Origin: Lolliginicoccus suaedae
Lineage (GTDB): Bacteria; Actinomycetota; Actinomycetes; Mycobacteriales; Mycobacteriaceae
DNA: 64,000 bases
Assembly: GCF_008312885.1 (NCBI RefSeq)
Contig: NZ_VSSO01000002.1
Location: 62,001-126,000, forward strand
Direction of reading: 5' to 3'
The position numbers and the translations under genes were made by a program. Of the stretch, positions 1 through 8,247 are shown one piece after another. Positions within the stretch are counted from its first letter, which is position 1. Every line of letters starts with the position of its first letter. The notes under the pieces were generated by a model, which was not told the origin of the DNA, made no database searches, and saw nothing but the letters and a program-made list of their open reading frames with translations.

Positions 1-1
1 G

Positions 2-493
2 GTCACGGAGGCCGCGCTCTCCCTCGAGGGCGCGGATGCCGCCGTGTTCGCCGCCGGGGCGGGACCGGGCAGCAGCGCCGAGCGCAAGGACACCGTGGAC
101 CGCGGAGCCGCGGTACTGCTCGCTGCCGCGGCCGAGCGGGCTGGGGCGCGCCGGTTCATCCAGATCTCCACCTTCGGAGCGGGCGAGCCGATCCCCGTCG
201 ATGCCGGCGAGGTGTGGGCGGCATACCTGCGCGCCAAGACCGCCGCGGAGGAGGACCTGCGCGGGCGCGACAACCTCGACTGGACGATCCTTCGGCCTGG
301 CCGGCTGACGAACGATCCCCCGACAGGCCTCGTCGCGCTGTCCGCGCCACCGCTGCCCAAGGACGAGGTGCCGCGGGCTGACGTCGCCGCGGTGGTGGCG
401 GCTCTCATCGATGCGCCCGCCACCGTGGGCGCGACGTTACTGTTGACGCGAGGGGCCACCACGATTCCCGAGGCCGTGGCAGACTCGGTCTAG
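2..493 (+). CDS. NAD(P)-binding (NmrA/atypical SDR-like) protein, 5' end missing
   Basis: The frame is open from base 2, so the start and the usual N-terminal GxxGxxG dinucleotide-binding loop lie outside the window. The visible part contains a Rossmann-type strand (residues AAVFAAGAGPGS), then VLLAAAAERAGARRFIQIS, and a YLRAK stretch that matches the YxxxK pattern of short-chain dehydrogenases. This is followed by a WTILRPGRLTNDP segment typical of NmrA/YwnB-like NAD(P)-binding proteins. The likely role is a redox or sensor Rossmann protein of unknown substrate. It ends 40 bases before the next gene on the same strand. Family assignment is fairly safe; function is unknown. Confidence 0.75.
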   Translation, partial: VTEAALSLEGADAAVFAAGAGPGSSAERKDTVDRGAAVLLAAAAERAGARRFIQISTFGAGEPIPVDAGEVWAAYLRAKTAAEEDLRGRDNLDWTILRPGRLTNDPPTGLVALSAPPLPKDEVPRADVAAVVAALIDAPATVGATLLLTRGATTIPEAVADSV

Positions 494-533
494 CTCGACC
501 GAGAATCGGTGAACGCGTGGGAGGTTGGACGTT

Positions 534-1460
534 GTGACGGTGGATTTCCGGATCTTCACAGAGCCCCAGCAGGGCGCGAGCTATGACACGCTGCTCGCGG
601 TCGCCCGCACGGCCGAGCGGCTCGGCTTCGAAGGCTTCTTCCGGTCCGATCACTTCCTGCGGATGGGAAGCGCGGACGGCCTGCCCGGCCCCACCGATGC
701 CTGGACGACCCTCGCCGGGCTTGCCCGCGAGACCTCCCGCATCCGCCTGGGCACCCTGATGACCTCGGCCACGTTCCGGCATCCGGCGATCCTCGCGGTG
801 CAGGCGGCACAGGTCGATCACATGTCGGGCGGGCGGGTCGAGCTCGGCATCGGATCGGGATGGTTCGAGGCGGAGCATCGCGCGTTCGGCATCCCGTTCC
901 CGCCGAAGCTGTTCGACCGGTTCGAGGAGCAGCTCGCCATCATCACTGGCCTCTGGGACACCCCGGATGGCGTGTCGTTCACCTTCCGCGGCGAGCACTA
1001 CGCGCTGGAGGACAATCCCGCGCTGCCCAAGCCATTCCAGTCTGAGCTGCCGATCATCATCGGTGGCAATGGGCCCACCCGCACGCCCGAGTTCGCCGCG
1101 CGGTTCGCCAACGAGTACAACGCGGCGTTCCCCGAGCTCGAGGCGGTCCGGGGACGCTTCGCCACGATCCGCGATACGTGCGAGCGGCTCGAGCGCAACC
1201 CCGGCGACCTGGTGTACTCGGCGGCACTGGTGGCGTGCGTGGGCAGCACGGAGCAGGAGTTCCAGCGCCGGGCGGCGATCATCGGCCGCGATCCGCAGGA
1301 GCTGCGCGAGCACGGGATCTGTGGCACGCCCAGCGAGGCGGCGGACCGGATCGGCGCGTTCGTCCGCGAAGGCGTGGAGCGGTTCTACCTGCAGATCCTC
1401 GATGTGAACGATCTGGATCACATCGAGCTGATCGCGCGCGAGGTCATCGCGGCGCTGTGA
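534..1460 (+). CDS. LLM-class F420-dependent oxidoreductase
   Basis: The product is a luciferase-like TIM-barrel protein of about 308 residues. Typical family segments are visible: TAERLGFEGFFRSDHF near the N terminus, RIRLGTLMTS, the DHMSGGRVELGIGSGW segment, and a C-terminal CGTPSEAADRI segment. In actinobacteria such proteins use coenzyme F420 (sometimes FMN) for hydride transfer, but the substrate cannot be read from sequence. A GTG at 534 is preferred because the purine-rich GGGAGG at 519-524 is 9 bases upstream. A TTG at 525 would leave no spacing. The stop codon overlaps the start of the esterase gene, so the two are probably co-translated. Confidence 0.85.
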   Translation: MTVDFRIFTEPQQGASYDTLLAVARTAERLGFEGFFRSDHFLRMGSADGLPGPTDAWTTLAGLARETSRIRLGTLMTSATFRHPAILAVQAAQVDHMSGGRVELGIGSGWFEAEHRAFGIPFPPKLFDRFEEQLAIITGLWDTPDGVSFTFRGEHYALEDNPALPKPFQSELPIIIGGNGPTRTPEFAARFANEYNAAFPELEAVRGRFATIRDTCERLERNPGDLVYSAALVACVGSTEQEFQRRAAIIGRDPQELREHGICGTPSEAADRIGAFVREGVERFYLQILDVNDLDHIELIAREVIAAL

Positions 1461-2704
1461 GCGGGCTCGAGCTATTCACCTCGCTGGCGCTGCTGATGAC
1501 GGGAGCAGCGATACTGGCCCTCGCGGTGAACGCGCTATGGCCCCGCACGTCGGGGCGCTCGGTGATCGTCAGCTGGCCGGCGGCGTGGCTCGCCATCGAG
1601 CTGCCGGTCCATGTCCTGCTCGGCGGGACCATCGCCGTCATCGTGCTGGTGGCGGTGGGTGGCATCCATCCGCTGGGAATGGCCGGGCTGGTCCTGTTCG
1701 GGGCGGGCGCCGCGTTCCTCGCGCGGTTCGCGTTCCTCGCCCGCACCGCCGCGATCACGGCCGAGCCCCCGCTGCCCGAGGTCGCCCGAGGGCATGGCTC
1801 TGGGGATGGCCGGGCATATCCTGGCTCGCACGTGCTGCTGCCGTGGCTGCCGTGGCGCCGGCGCGACATCAAGCGCATCAACAACGTCGTGTACTCGCGG
1901 CACGGCAACCTCGCGCTCAAGCTCGACATCACCCTGCCCCGCGATGGCGAGGCCCCGCCGGGCGGCAGGCCCGCAATCATCCAGGTGCATGGGGGCGGCT
2001 GGACCGTCGGCACCCGCAAGGACCAAGCCATCCCCCTGCTCACGCACCTCGCGGCGAACGGCTGGGTGGGATTCAACATCGACTACCGGCTCAGCCCCCG
2101 GTCGCGGTGGCCCGACCACATCGTCGACGTCAAGCAGGCCATCGCCTGGGTGCGCGAGCATGCCAGCGAATATGGCATCGATCCGGGTTTCATCACCATC
2201 ACCGGAGGCTCCGCGGGCGGGCACCTCTGCGCGCTGGCGGCCCTGACACCGGGTGATCCGCGATTCCAGCCGGGCTTCGAGGATGCCGACACCTCCGTCG
2301 CGGCGTGCGTGCCCTTCTACGGGGTGTATGACCTGCTCGATGAGGATCGGCATCATTTCCGGCCCATCGGCTCGCTGCTGCAGCGCAACGTGTTCCGGGC
2401 GCGGCGCAAGCAACAACCAGATTTGTTCCGCGCGGCATCTCCGCTGCACCGGATCACTGCCGACGCTCCGCCGTTCCTCGTCATCCACGGTGATCGGGAC
2501 TCGCTGGTGACGGTCGAGGAGGGCCGCGGGTTCGCCCGGATGCTGCGCGAGAAGTCCCGCGAGCCCGCGTACTACGTGGAGGTGCGCGGCGGGCAGCACT
2601 CGTTCGATGTTCTTCCGTCGTGGCGGACGGTGCGGGCGCTCGCCGTGGTGGAGCAGTTCCTGCGGGGCTCGTGGGAGGAGCATCGCCGGCGACAAGATCG
2701 CTAA
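1457..2704 (+). CDS. membrane-anchored alpha/beta hydrolase, LipC/HSL-type esterase
   Basis: This is a 415-residue protein. Three to four hydrophobic helices fill roughly residues 1-100, followed by an alpha/beta-hydrolase domain. The oxyanion motif HGGGW, the nucleophile elbow GGSAGG, the acid in HGDRDS and the histidine in GGQHSFD are all present, so the enzyme looks active. This matches the hormone-sensitive-lipase-like carboxylesterases of mycobacteria (LipC type), which hydrolyse short to medium acyl esters. The GTG start at 1457 shares bases with the TGA of the preceding oxidoreductase (GTGA overlap), which indicates translational coupling. Lipid-ester substrate is inferred only from family. 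Confidence 0.85.
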   Translation: MSGLELFTSLALLMTGAAILALAVNALWPRTSGRSVIVSWPAAWLAIELPVHVLLGGTIAVIVLVAVGGIHPLGMAGLVLFGAGAAFLARFAFLARTAAITAEPPLPEVARGHGSGDGRAYPGSHVLLPWLPWRRRDIKRINNVVYSRHGNLALKLDITLPRDGEAPPGGRPAIIQVHGGGWTVGTRKDQAIPLLTHLAANGWVGFNIDYRLSPRSRWPDHIVDVKQAIAWVREHASEYGIDPGFITITGGSAGGHLCALAALTPGDPRFQPGFEDADTSVAACVPFYGVYDLLDEDRHHFRPIGSLLQRNVFRARRKQQPDLFRAASPLHRITADAPPFLVIHGDRDSLVTVEEGRGFARMLREKSREPAYYVEVRGGQHSFDVLPSWRTVRALAVVEQFLRGSWEEHRRRQDR

Positions 2705-2776
2705 CGCGTACTGCATTCCGGTTGCGCGCCGCCCTGCGGCGTGCTGTGATCATCTCGATCCGGAGGTGCTATCCCT

Positions 2777-3124
2777 ATGCCGTACTTGTTCCTGCTGTCG
2801 TTCGTGATCCTCGTCGTGTGCTTGATCGACATCATCAACACCGACGAGAGTCGCATCCGCAACCTGCCCAAGGCCGCCTGGATCCTGCTGGTGATCATCC
2901 TCCCGCTCGCAGGCATGGTGGCCTGGATCGTCGCGGGCCGGCCCTACGCCGATGACGCGCCCCGCTACCGCAGCACCGGTTTCCCGGAGTACGAGCGGCC
3001 CGGTCGCCACATCGCCCAGGACCAGCAATCCGATGAGGAGTTCCTCCGCGAATGCCGGGCGCGCGCCGAGGAGCAGCGTCGTCGCTACCGCGAGGAGCAG
3101 CGCAGGGACGAGGCCCAGGACTAG
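2777..3124 (+). CDS. small PLD_N-domain membrane protein
   Basis: The product has 115 residues. Two transmembrane helices (about residues 2-18 and 36-56) surround a short loop containing INTDESRIRNLPKAAW, followed by a charged Arg/Glu-rich cytosolic tail that is probably helical. This is the phospholipase-D N-terminal-like (PLDc_N) domain standing alone, with no HKD catalytic motif. Function is unknown. A clear GGAGGT at 2762-2767 lies 9 bases before the ATG. The gene follows the esterase by 72 bases and precedes the AlkC-like gene by 38. Confidence 0.8.
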   Translation: MPYLFLLSFVILVVCLIDIINTDESRIRNLPKAAWILLVIILPLAGMVAWIVAGRPYADDAPRYRSTGFPEYERPGRHIAQDQQSDEEFLRECRARAEEQRRRYREEQRRDEAQD

Positions 3125-3162
3125 GGCGCTTCTTGTCGGGGCACGGGTGCACAATCGCTGCC

Positions 3163-4248
3163 ATGCCCTATGCCGATGAACTCCTTGGACGCGATACCGT
3201 GGTCGATCTGGCCGCCATCCTCGGTTCCCCCGGGAGCATGCCCTGCCTGCGCGGAGCAGCCGATCGCTTGGATGGACTGGGTTTCCGGCAGCGAGTGAAC
3301 GCCATTCGTGACGCTGTGCTCGAGGATGTCCCGGGCGATCTCGCTCAGCTGGCAGGCCTGGTGCGGGTGGCGCTGCGCGATCCCCGGTTCACCGGCTGGA
3401 TGACGTTTCCGATCACCGAGGCGGTCGCGATCCGGGGCGGTGACCGCATCGAGGACTCGTTGGCCCTGCTGGCCGAGCTGACTTCGCGCTCTACGGCAGA
3501 GACCGCCCTGCGCTGGTTCCTCGACGAGCATCTCGAGCGCGCCGTGGCAGTGGTGATGGAGTGGACCACCAACCCCGATGAGCACGTCCGAAGGCTGGCG
3601 AGCGAGGGGATGCGGCCGCGGCTGCCGTGGGCCCCGCAGGCGCGCAGGCTGATTGACGATCCCCGGCCGATCGTGCCTGTCCTCGAGGCGTTGTACCGGG
3701 ACGAGTCCGAGTATGTGCGGCGATCAGTGGCGAATTGCCTCAACGACATCAGCCGGGATCATCCCGAGCTCGCTGTCGAGGTGGCGCAAGGGTGGCTAGC
3801 GCGACCCGATGGGAACACGGCATCGGTGGTGCGGCATGCACTGCGGACCTTGATCAAGCGATCCCACGCCGGGGCTCTGGCTTGCATCGGCGTTGATGCG
3901 AGCGCGGCGATCAGCGTCACCGGGCCAGCCGTGCGAACTCCGGTGGTCGCGATGGGCGAGGAACTGGCGTTCGATTGCCGCGTCACGCTGGGCGGTGCCG
4001 CTCGCGCCCGCGTAGCGGTCGACTATGTCCTGCACTTCGCGAGCGCACGGGGCGCTGAGCGGGAGAAGGTATTCAAGCTCGGGGTTCGTGACCTCGAGCC
4101 TGGCGAATGCTGGGACATCGCCCGGCGCCACCGGTTCGCGCCGATCAGCACGCGCCGGTGCTACAACGGCGAGCACGGGGTCTCGGTGCAGGTGAACGGG
4201 GTCCGCACGGTCCGGGCAGGGTTCCTGCTCGATGGCGCGGAGCACTAG
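3163..4248 (+). CDS. AlkC-like DNA alkylation repair glycosylase with C-terminal Ig-like domain
   Basis: The 361-residue product has an alpha-helical HEAT-like repeat region (about residues 1-235). It includes TTNPDEHVRRLASEGMRPRLPW and DESEYVRRSVANCLNDISRDHPE, the signature of the AlkC/AlkD family that excises alkylated bases such as 3-methyladenine without base flipping. The last 120 residues (starting near AAISVTGPAVRTP) look like a beta-sandwich, matching the Ig-like extension known from AlkC rather than AlkD. No ribosome binding site precedes the ATG. A CACAAT hexamer ends 7 bases before it, so the mRNA may be leaderless. Subfamily assignment is inferred from domain layout. Confidence 0.82.
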   Translation: MPYADELLGRDTVVDLAAILGSPGSMPCLRGAADRLDGLGFRQRVNAIRDAVLEDVPGDLAQLAGLVRVALRDPRFTGWMTFPITEAVAIRGGDRIEDSLALLAELTSRSTAETALRWFLDEHLERAVAVVMEWTTNPDEHVRRLASEGMRPRLPWAPQARRLIDDPRPIVPVLEALYRDESEYVRRSVANCLNDISRDHPELAVEVAQGWLARPDGNTASVVRHALRTLIKRSHAGALACIGVDASAAISVTGPAVRTPVVAMGEELAFDCRVTLGGAARARVAVDYVLHFASARGAEREKVFKLGVRDLEPGECWDIARRHRFAPISTRRCYNGEHGVSVQVNGVRTVRAGFLLDGAEH

Positions 4249-4283
4249 GCGGGCGCAGCGCCGAGCAGCTTGGCTCGCGCGGC

Positions 4284-4454
4284 CTAGCGGCCGAACATGC
4301 GTGTCAGGAACGAGCCGCCCTGAACACCAGGGGCGGGCTCGTGGCCCTCGCAACGCTCGTTCTTGGGGATTCCTCGCATGACCTGATCGACATGCATGCC
4401 GCAGCCGGACCAGGTGGTTTTGCCGCACTGGCGGCAGTTGACGGGATAGCACAT
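4284..4454 (-). CDS. small Cys-rich protein, probably metal-binding
   Basis: This 56-residue protein starts MCYPVNCRQCGKTTWSGCG and continues HVDQVMRGIP, with a later Cys and a Gly-rich tail. The spacing CxxC, then CGxHV, suggests a small zinc- or copper-binding knuckle. Similar short proteins occur widely in bacteria without a defined role. The ATG at 4454 has a good GAGGAG ribosome binding site upstream. A perfect palindrome of the copper-repressor type lies 38 bases upstream of the start, so expression may respond to copper; this is inference. Confidence 0.75.
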   Translation of the reverse strand: MCYPVNCRQCGKTTWSGCGMHVDQVMRGIPKNERCEGHEPAPGVQGGSFLTRMFGR

Positions 4455-4491
4455 GGTGACTCCTCGGGGGCTAGTGCGAACTATCAGTAAT

Positions 4492-4507
4492 ATACCCCAT
4501 GGGGTAT
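4492..4507. promoter_or_regulatory. perfect 16-bp palindrome resembling a CsoR/RicR copper operator
   Basis: The sequence ATACCCCATGGGGTAT is its own reverse complement and contains the TACCC-N4-GGGTA core used by CsoR-family copper sensors in actinobacteria. It lies in the divergent spacer between the small Cys-rich gene (minus strand, 38 bases away) and the EAL-DICT gene (plus strand, 75 bases away). It could therefore control either or both. No CsoR gene is present in the window. Confidence 0.6.
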
Positions 4508-4581
4508 TGAGATGTCTAGATTCGAGCTCGACCACAGGGCTGCGCGCACCCCGCGGCGCACCAGGTGCAAGCCTGAAGGCT

Positions 4582-5766
4582 ATGGAATACGCGGGACTCC
4601 CGATCCGGCCGACCTTCGCACCGATCCACCACCTCGGCACCGGCCACCTCGCAGCAGTGGATGTGCAACTGCGCGGCGAGGGCGACGGCCCCCTCTCCGC
4701 GTCCGCCGCGCTGAGGGCAGTCGCGCGCGCCATGAGCGACACCTCCACTCTCGACCAGATGCGCTCCCGCGCGCTCGATGGCCATCCCGCCAGCGCCGTG
4801 CCCGCCCTCGTCACCGTCGACGTTAGCTCGCTCGAGCAGCTCCAGCCCGCCCCCGAGCCACGCGGCGACCTCCGCGAGATCGTCGTCATCACCGACCACG
4901 CCCTCGCCTCCGACCCCGCGCGCGCCCTGCGCCTGATCGCCGCAGCCCGCGCGTCCGGCAAAGCCATCGCCGTCGACGAGGTCGGCGCCCGCGACAAGCC
5001 ACTGGCACTGCTGCCCCTCATCGAGCCGGAGATCATCATCCTCTCCGCAGCGCTCGTCGCCACCCGGCCCGACTCGTGGACAGCCCACGTCGCCCAGGCC
5101 ATCGCCGCCCAAGCCGAGCACAGCACGACCATCGTCATCGCCGATGGGATCGACACCGCTATCCACCGCGAGCGCGCCCGCGGCCTCGGCGCCAGCCACG
5201 GCATGGGCCAGGTCTATCCCGCGGCAGCCTCCCCCGCGCAGCTCGACGCGACCAGCGTCACCCCCCTGCTCATCAGGACCGCGCCAGACCGTGAAGGACG
5301 GCTCCCCTTCGCCATCGCCGCCGAGCACCACCGCACCCACTGGAGCCGCAAGACGCTGCTCGTCGAGCTGAGCACCATACTGGAGAACCAGGCAGCCACC
5401 GCCGGCCGCGACACCATCCTGCTCGGCACCTTCCAGCACGTCCGCAACTTCACCACCCGCACCCGGCGGCGCTGGGAAGCCCTGGCCGGGCGCGTCGCCT
5501 TCGCAGGCGTCTACGGCGTCGGAATGGGAACCCTTGTCGAGGACGGGGTCCACCAGGCGCCACTCGAACCCGGCGAGCCACTAGTGGAGGAATGGAACGT
5601 CGTGGTGCTCGCCCCGCACTTCTGCAGCGTGCTCACAGCCCGAGACCTGCACCTCGGCGAGCACGACGAGGACCGCGAGTTCGAGTACGTGCTCACCCAG
5701 GACCGCGCCACCGCCGTGCGCTGCGCCCGCGCCATCCTCGACCGGTTCGACGGCGCTGGGAGCTGA
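4582..5766 (+). CDS. degenerate EAL domain fused to a DICT sensory domain
   Basis: The product has about 394 residues. The N-terminal half (about residues 1-215) follows the EAL-domain fold: PTFAPIHHLGTGHLAAVDVQ aligns with the usual QPIVDLATG...EAL start, and AIAVDEVGA sits where DDFG is expected. The catalytic residues are replaced (EAL becomes DVQ, the DDFG pair becomes DEVG, and the later Lys is absent), so phosphodiesterase activity is unlikely. The C-terminal half (about 240-394) resembles the DICT domain found with cyclic-di-GMP and two-component proteins. The ATG at 4582 is chosen because homology begins there; an upstream in-frame start at 4453 would run through the operator. Confidence 0.7.
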   Translation: MEYAGLPIRPTFAPIHHLGTGHLAAVDVQLRGEGDGPLSASAALRAVARAMSDTSTLDQMRSRALDGHPASAVPALVTVDVSSLEQLQPAPEPRGDLREIVVITDHALASDPARALRLIAAARASGKAIAVDEVGARDKPLALLPLIEPEIIILSAALVATRPDSWTAHVAQAIAAQAEHSTTIVIADGIDTAIHRERARGLGASHGMGQVYPAAASPAQLDATSVTPLLIRTAPDREGRLPFAIAAEHHRTHWSRKTLLVELSTILENQAATAGRDTILLGTFQHVRNFTTRTRRRWEALAGRVAFAGVYGVGMGTLVEDGVHQAPLEPGEPLVEEWNVVVLAPHFCSVLTARDLHLGEHDEDREFEYVLTQDRATAVRCARAILDRFDGAGS

Positions 5767-5861
5767 CATAGCCGCTCGGCGGTGGCTGGGCTTTGCGGCG
5801 GCTGAAGCCGGTTTCGCGGTGGGCCGAGGAGCCTGGTGACGCAAAAGCACCGGAAACGGCT

Positions 5862-5909
5862 AAACGCGATAGAAGCGGAGCCGTTTTTCCGATCGCTTCT
5901 ATCGCGTTT
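5862..5909. repeat. palindromic repeat, family A copy 1
   Basis: Two perfect 16-base arms (AAACGCGATAGAAGCG and its reverse complement) surround a 16-base centre. The element lies in the convergent gap between the EAL-DICT gene and the STAS gene. The core AAACGCGATAGAA recurs in the copy at 6574-6651. It may act as a bidirectional terminator or be a dispersed REP-like unit. Confidence 0.75.
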
Positions 5910-5932
5910 GCAGCAGGGCTTCGCGGTTAACG

Positions 5933-6319
5933 CTACGAGGCCGACGACACGAGCCGCAAGGCCGGCCGGGCTGGGCGTGCCGCGAGAAGCGAGCATGCGG
6001 CCCGCAGGGAGGAGCAGGATAGCGGCGCGTTCTCGCGCGCGGCGAGCGCCTCGCGCAGGTTCGCCGGCGCGATGATCGCGACCGATGCGCCGGTCAGGGA
6101 GGACAGGGACGCTAGGTCAGCGAGGGCGCTCAAGCCGGTCCGGGAAACGAAGTGGACCCTGCGCACATCGATGATCACCTGCTCGGGAGAATCGAGGTTG
6201 CCAAGCACGGTGAACAGCCGCGGCAGGGCAAGGGCATCAAGCTCTCCCGCGATGCGCACGACATCGATCTCGTCGGACAGGCTCTCGATACTGATGGCGA
6301 CGTTCGGGCTGGCGATCAT
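5933..6319 (-). CDS. STAS-domain protein, anti-sigma factor antagonist-like
   Basis: The 128-residue product has the STAS pattern. An N-terminal strand (EIDVVRIAGELDALALPRL) is followed by VIIDVRRVHFVSRTGLSALADL, where the Ser before the Arg-Thr-Gly loop is the position phosphorylated in SpoIIAA-like antagonists. A further strand (ASVAIIAPANLREAL) comes next, then an Ala/Arg-rich tail of about 25 residues. Such proteins act in partner-switching with an anti-sigma kinase, but no partner kinase or sigma factor of that type is encoded here. The gene stands alone between two palindromic repeats. Identification as STAS is solid; its partner is unknown. Confidence 0.8.
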   Translation of the reverse strand: MIASPNVAISIESLSDEIDVVRIAGELDALALPRLFTVLGNLDSPEQVIIDVRRVHFVSRTGLSALADLASLSSLTGASVAIIAPANLREALAARENAPLSCSSLRAACSLLAARPARPALRLVSSAS

Positions 6320-6573
6320 GGCACGATGCTCCGTCCAAGGCGGGGGCCGATCATGATGCCACCGCAGTCAGGAGACCTCTTCGCTGCTACTGCGTGGGGC
6401 GGGTGGGGTCGGGCGAATCGGAATCCTGAACTGCGGTGACGTTCTCTACGATGCGCTCCGGGTGTCACAGCGCCACCGCAGCGATAGTCACGCTTCGATA
6501 ACTTACAGATAACGGTGCGATAACGCAGCGGTCGAAGTGGTTCGCCCGGTCGCGCCACCGACACGCATCACCG

Positions 6574-6651
6574 GCGCCAAACGCGATAGAAACCACCCGA
6601 CACGCCGGTGCAACACGCCGAACCGCGTGGTTTTTCTATCGCGTTTGGCGC
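6574..6651. repeat. palindromic repeat, family A copy 2
   Basis: A 23-base left arm beginning GCGCCAAACGCGATAGAAAC pairs with the right arm ending at 6651, with a two-T bulge and a loop of about 30 bases. It shares the AAACGCGATAGAA core with the copy at 5862-5909 and lies downstream of dnaB. A run of 11 C residues follows at 6687-6697 between the repeat and the dnaB stop. Apart from these, the 388-base gap 6320-6707 shows no gene. Confidence 0.75.
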
Positions 6652-6707
6652 AAGGGCTCCCGCCGATGCTCGCCAGCCGGTAAGCGCCCCCCCCCCCGAC
6701 CAGCGCT

Positions 6708-8102
6708 CTACCCTCGCGCCATATCGACGAAGCGGGAGTAGTGAAGCTGGTGGGCGACAGTGATGGTGGCCGTGGGGCCCGCACGGTGCTTGCCGATGAT
6801 GATGTCGGCCTCGCCGCCGCGAGGGTCGTCGGGCTCGAACGCATCAGGGCGGTGCAGCAGGATCACCATGTCGGCATCCTGCTCGAGGGAACCCGATTCG
6901 CGCAGGTCGGAGACTTGGGGCTTCTTGTCGGCACGTTGCTCGGGACCACGGTTCAGCTGGCTGATCGCGATGACGGGGACCTCGATCTCCTTGGCGAGGA
7001 GCTTGAGGCTGCGGGAGAACTCGGAGACTTCCTGCTGCCGTGATTCGACCTTGCGCCCGGAGCTCATGAGCTGCAGGTAGTCGAGCACGATCAGTTTGAG
7101 GTCGTGCTTCTGCTTGAGCCGGCGGGCCTTGGCACGGATCTCCATCATGGTGAGGTTGGGCGAGTCGTCGATGAACAGCGGCGCTTCGCTGATCTCGCTC
7201 ATGCGGCGGGCAAGCCGGGTCCAGTCGTCGTCGGTCATGCGACCGGACCTCATGTCGGCGAGCTTGATCTTCGATTCGGCCGAGAGCAGTCGCATGACGA
7301 TCTCGGTCTTGCTCATCTCGAGCGAGAACACTGCGCTGGCCATGCCGTGCTTGATGGAGCACGAGCGCAGGAAGTCCATTCCGAGCGTGGATTTTCCCAC
7401 GCCAGGCCGGGCGGCGATGATGATCATCTGCCCCGGGTGGAGGCCGTTGGTGAGCTCGTCGAGCTCGACGAACCCGGTGGGGACACCGAGGGACATGCCG
7501 CCGCGGGAGGCGATGGAGTCGATCTCGTCCATGGTGGGCTGCAGGAGCTCCTCGAGCGCGACATAGTCCTCGGTGGTGCGGCGCTCGGTGACCTCGAAGA
7601 TCTCCGCCTGGGCGCGGTCGACGATGCCTGCTACGTCTTGCCCCTCGCTACCGTTGTAGCCGTACTGGACGATGCGGGTGCCCGCTTCGACGAGGCGGCG
7701 GAGGATGGCCTTCTCGGCGACGATCTCGGCGTAGTACCCAGCGTTGGCGGCTGTGGGCACGGTCGAGATGAGGGTGTGCATGTAGGGCGCGCCACCGATG
7801 CGCCGGAGATCGCCACGGCGCTCGAGCTCCGCAGCGACCGTGACCGGGTCGGCGGGCTCGCCGCGCGCGTAGAGATCAAGGATGCAGTCATAGACATCCT
7901 GGTGGGCCGGGCGGTAGAAGTCGCCAGGGCGCAGGCGCTCGATGACGTCAGCGATGGCGTCCTTGCTCAGCAGCATGCCGCCCAGGACGGCTTGCTCGGC
8001 GCCGAGGTCCTGGGGTGGCTGGCGGAAGTGGTCGTCGCCGGGACCGTGATCGCCGGTGGAGCCGTGGTCGCTAGTGCGTGGTGCCCGATCGTCCGCGGCC
8101 AC
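6708..8102 (-). CDS. dnaB: replicative DNA helicase DnaB
   Basis: This 464-residue hexameric helicase unwinds DNA at the replication fork. The N-terminal DnaB domain spans about residues 30-130 (PPQDLGAEQAVLGGMLLSKD). The RecA-like motor has Walker A ARPGVGKST near residue 230, the Walker B region LIVLDYLQLM, and AISQLNRG and SDLRESGSLEQDADM towards the C terminus. No intein interrupts these motifs, unlike in some mycobacteria. The gene is separated from rplI by a strong terminator and about 500 bases containing a DnaA-box cluster, so it is transcribed on its own. Confidence 0.97.
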   Translation of the reverse strand: MAADDRAPRTSDHGSTGDHGPGDDHFRQPPQDLGAEQAVLGGMLLSKDAIADVIERLRPGDFYRPAHQDVYDCILDLYARGEPADPVTVAAELERRGDLRRIGGAPYMHTLISTVPTAANAGYYAEIVAEKAILRRLVEAGTRIVQYGYNGSEGQDVAGIVDRAQAEIFEVTERRTTEDYVALEELLQPTMDEIDSIASRGGMSLGVPTGFVELDELTNGLHPGQMIIIAARPGVGKSTLGMDFLRSCSIKHGMASAVFSLEMSKTEIVMRLLSAESKIKLADMRSGRMTDDDWTRLARRMSEISEAPLFIDDSPNLTMMEIRAKARRLKQKHDLKLIVLDYLQLMSSGRKVESRQQEVSEFSRSLKLLAKEIEVPVIAISQLNRGPEQRADKKPQVSDLRESGSLEQDADMVILLHRPDAFEPDDPRGGEADIIIGKHRAGPTATITVAHQLHYSRFVDMARG

Positions 8103-8247
8103 TTGGTGCCTCCTGTGGGTGGTGCTAGCTCAGCGCGGCGTGGGTGCCGCGTTCTTGTTGTACCGCTTTGGTCCGACGGTTGCGAGGGTGTGCCGCGTGT
8201 CGGTTTCGCGGACCCGGACGAGTCTCAAGTGTCACGTGAGAGTTACC

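Noticed and set aside
6708-8102. Intein in dnaB
   Set aside because: The helicase motifs are contiguous and the protein has normal length (464 residues).
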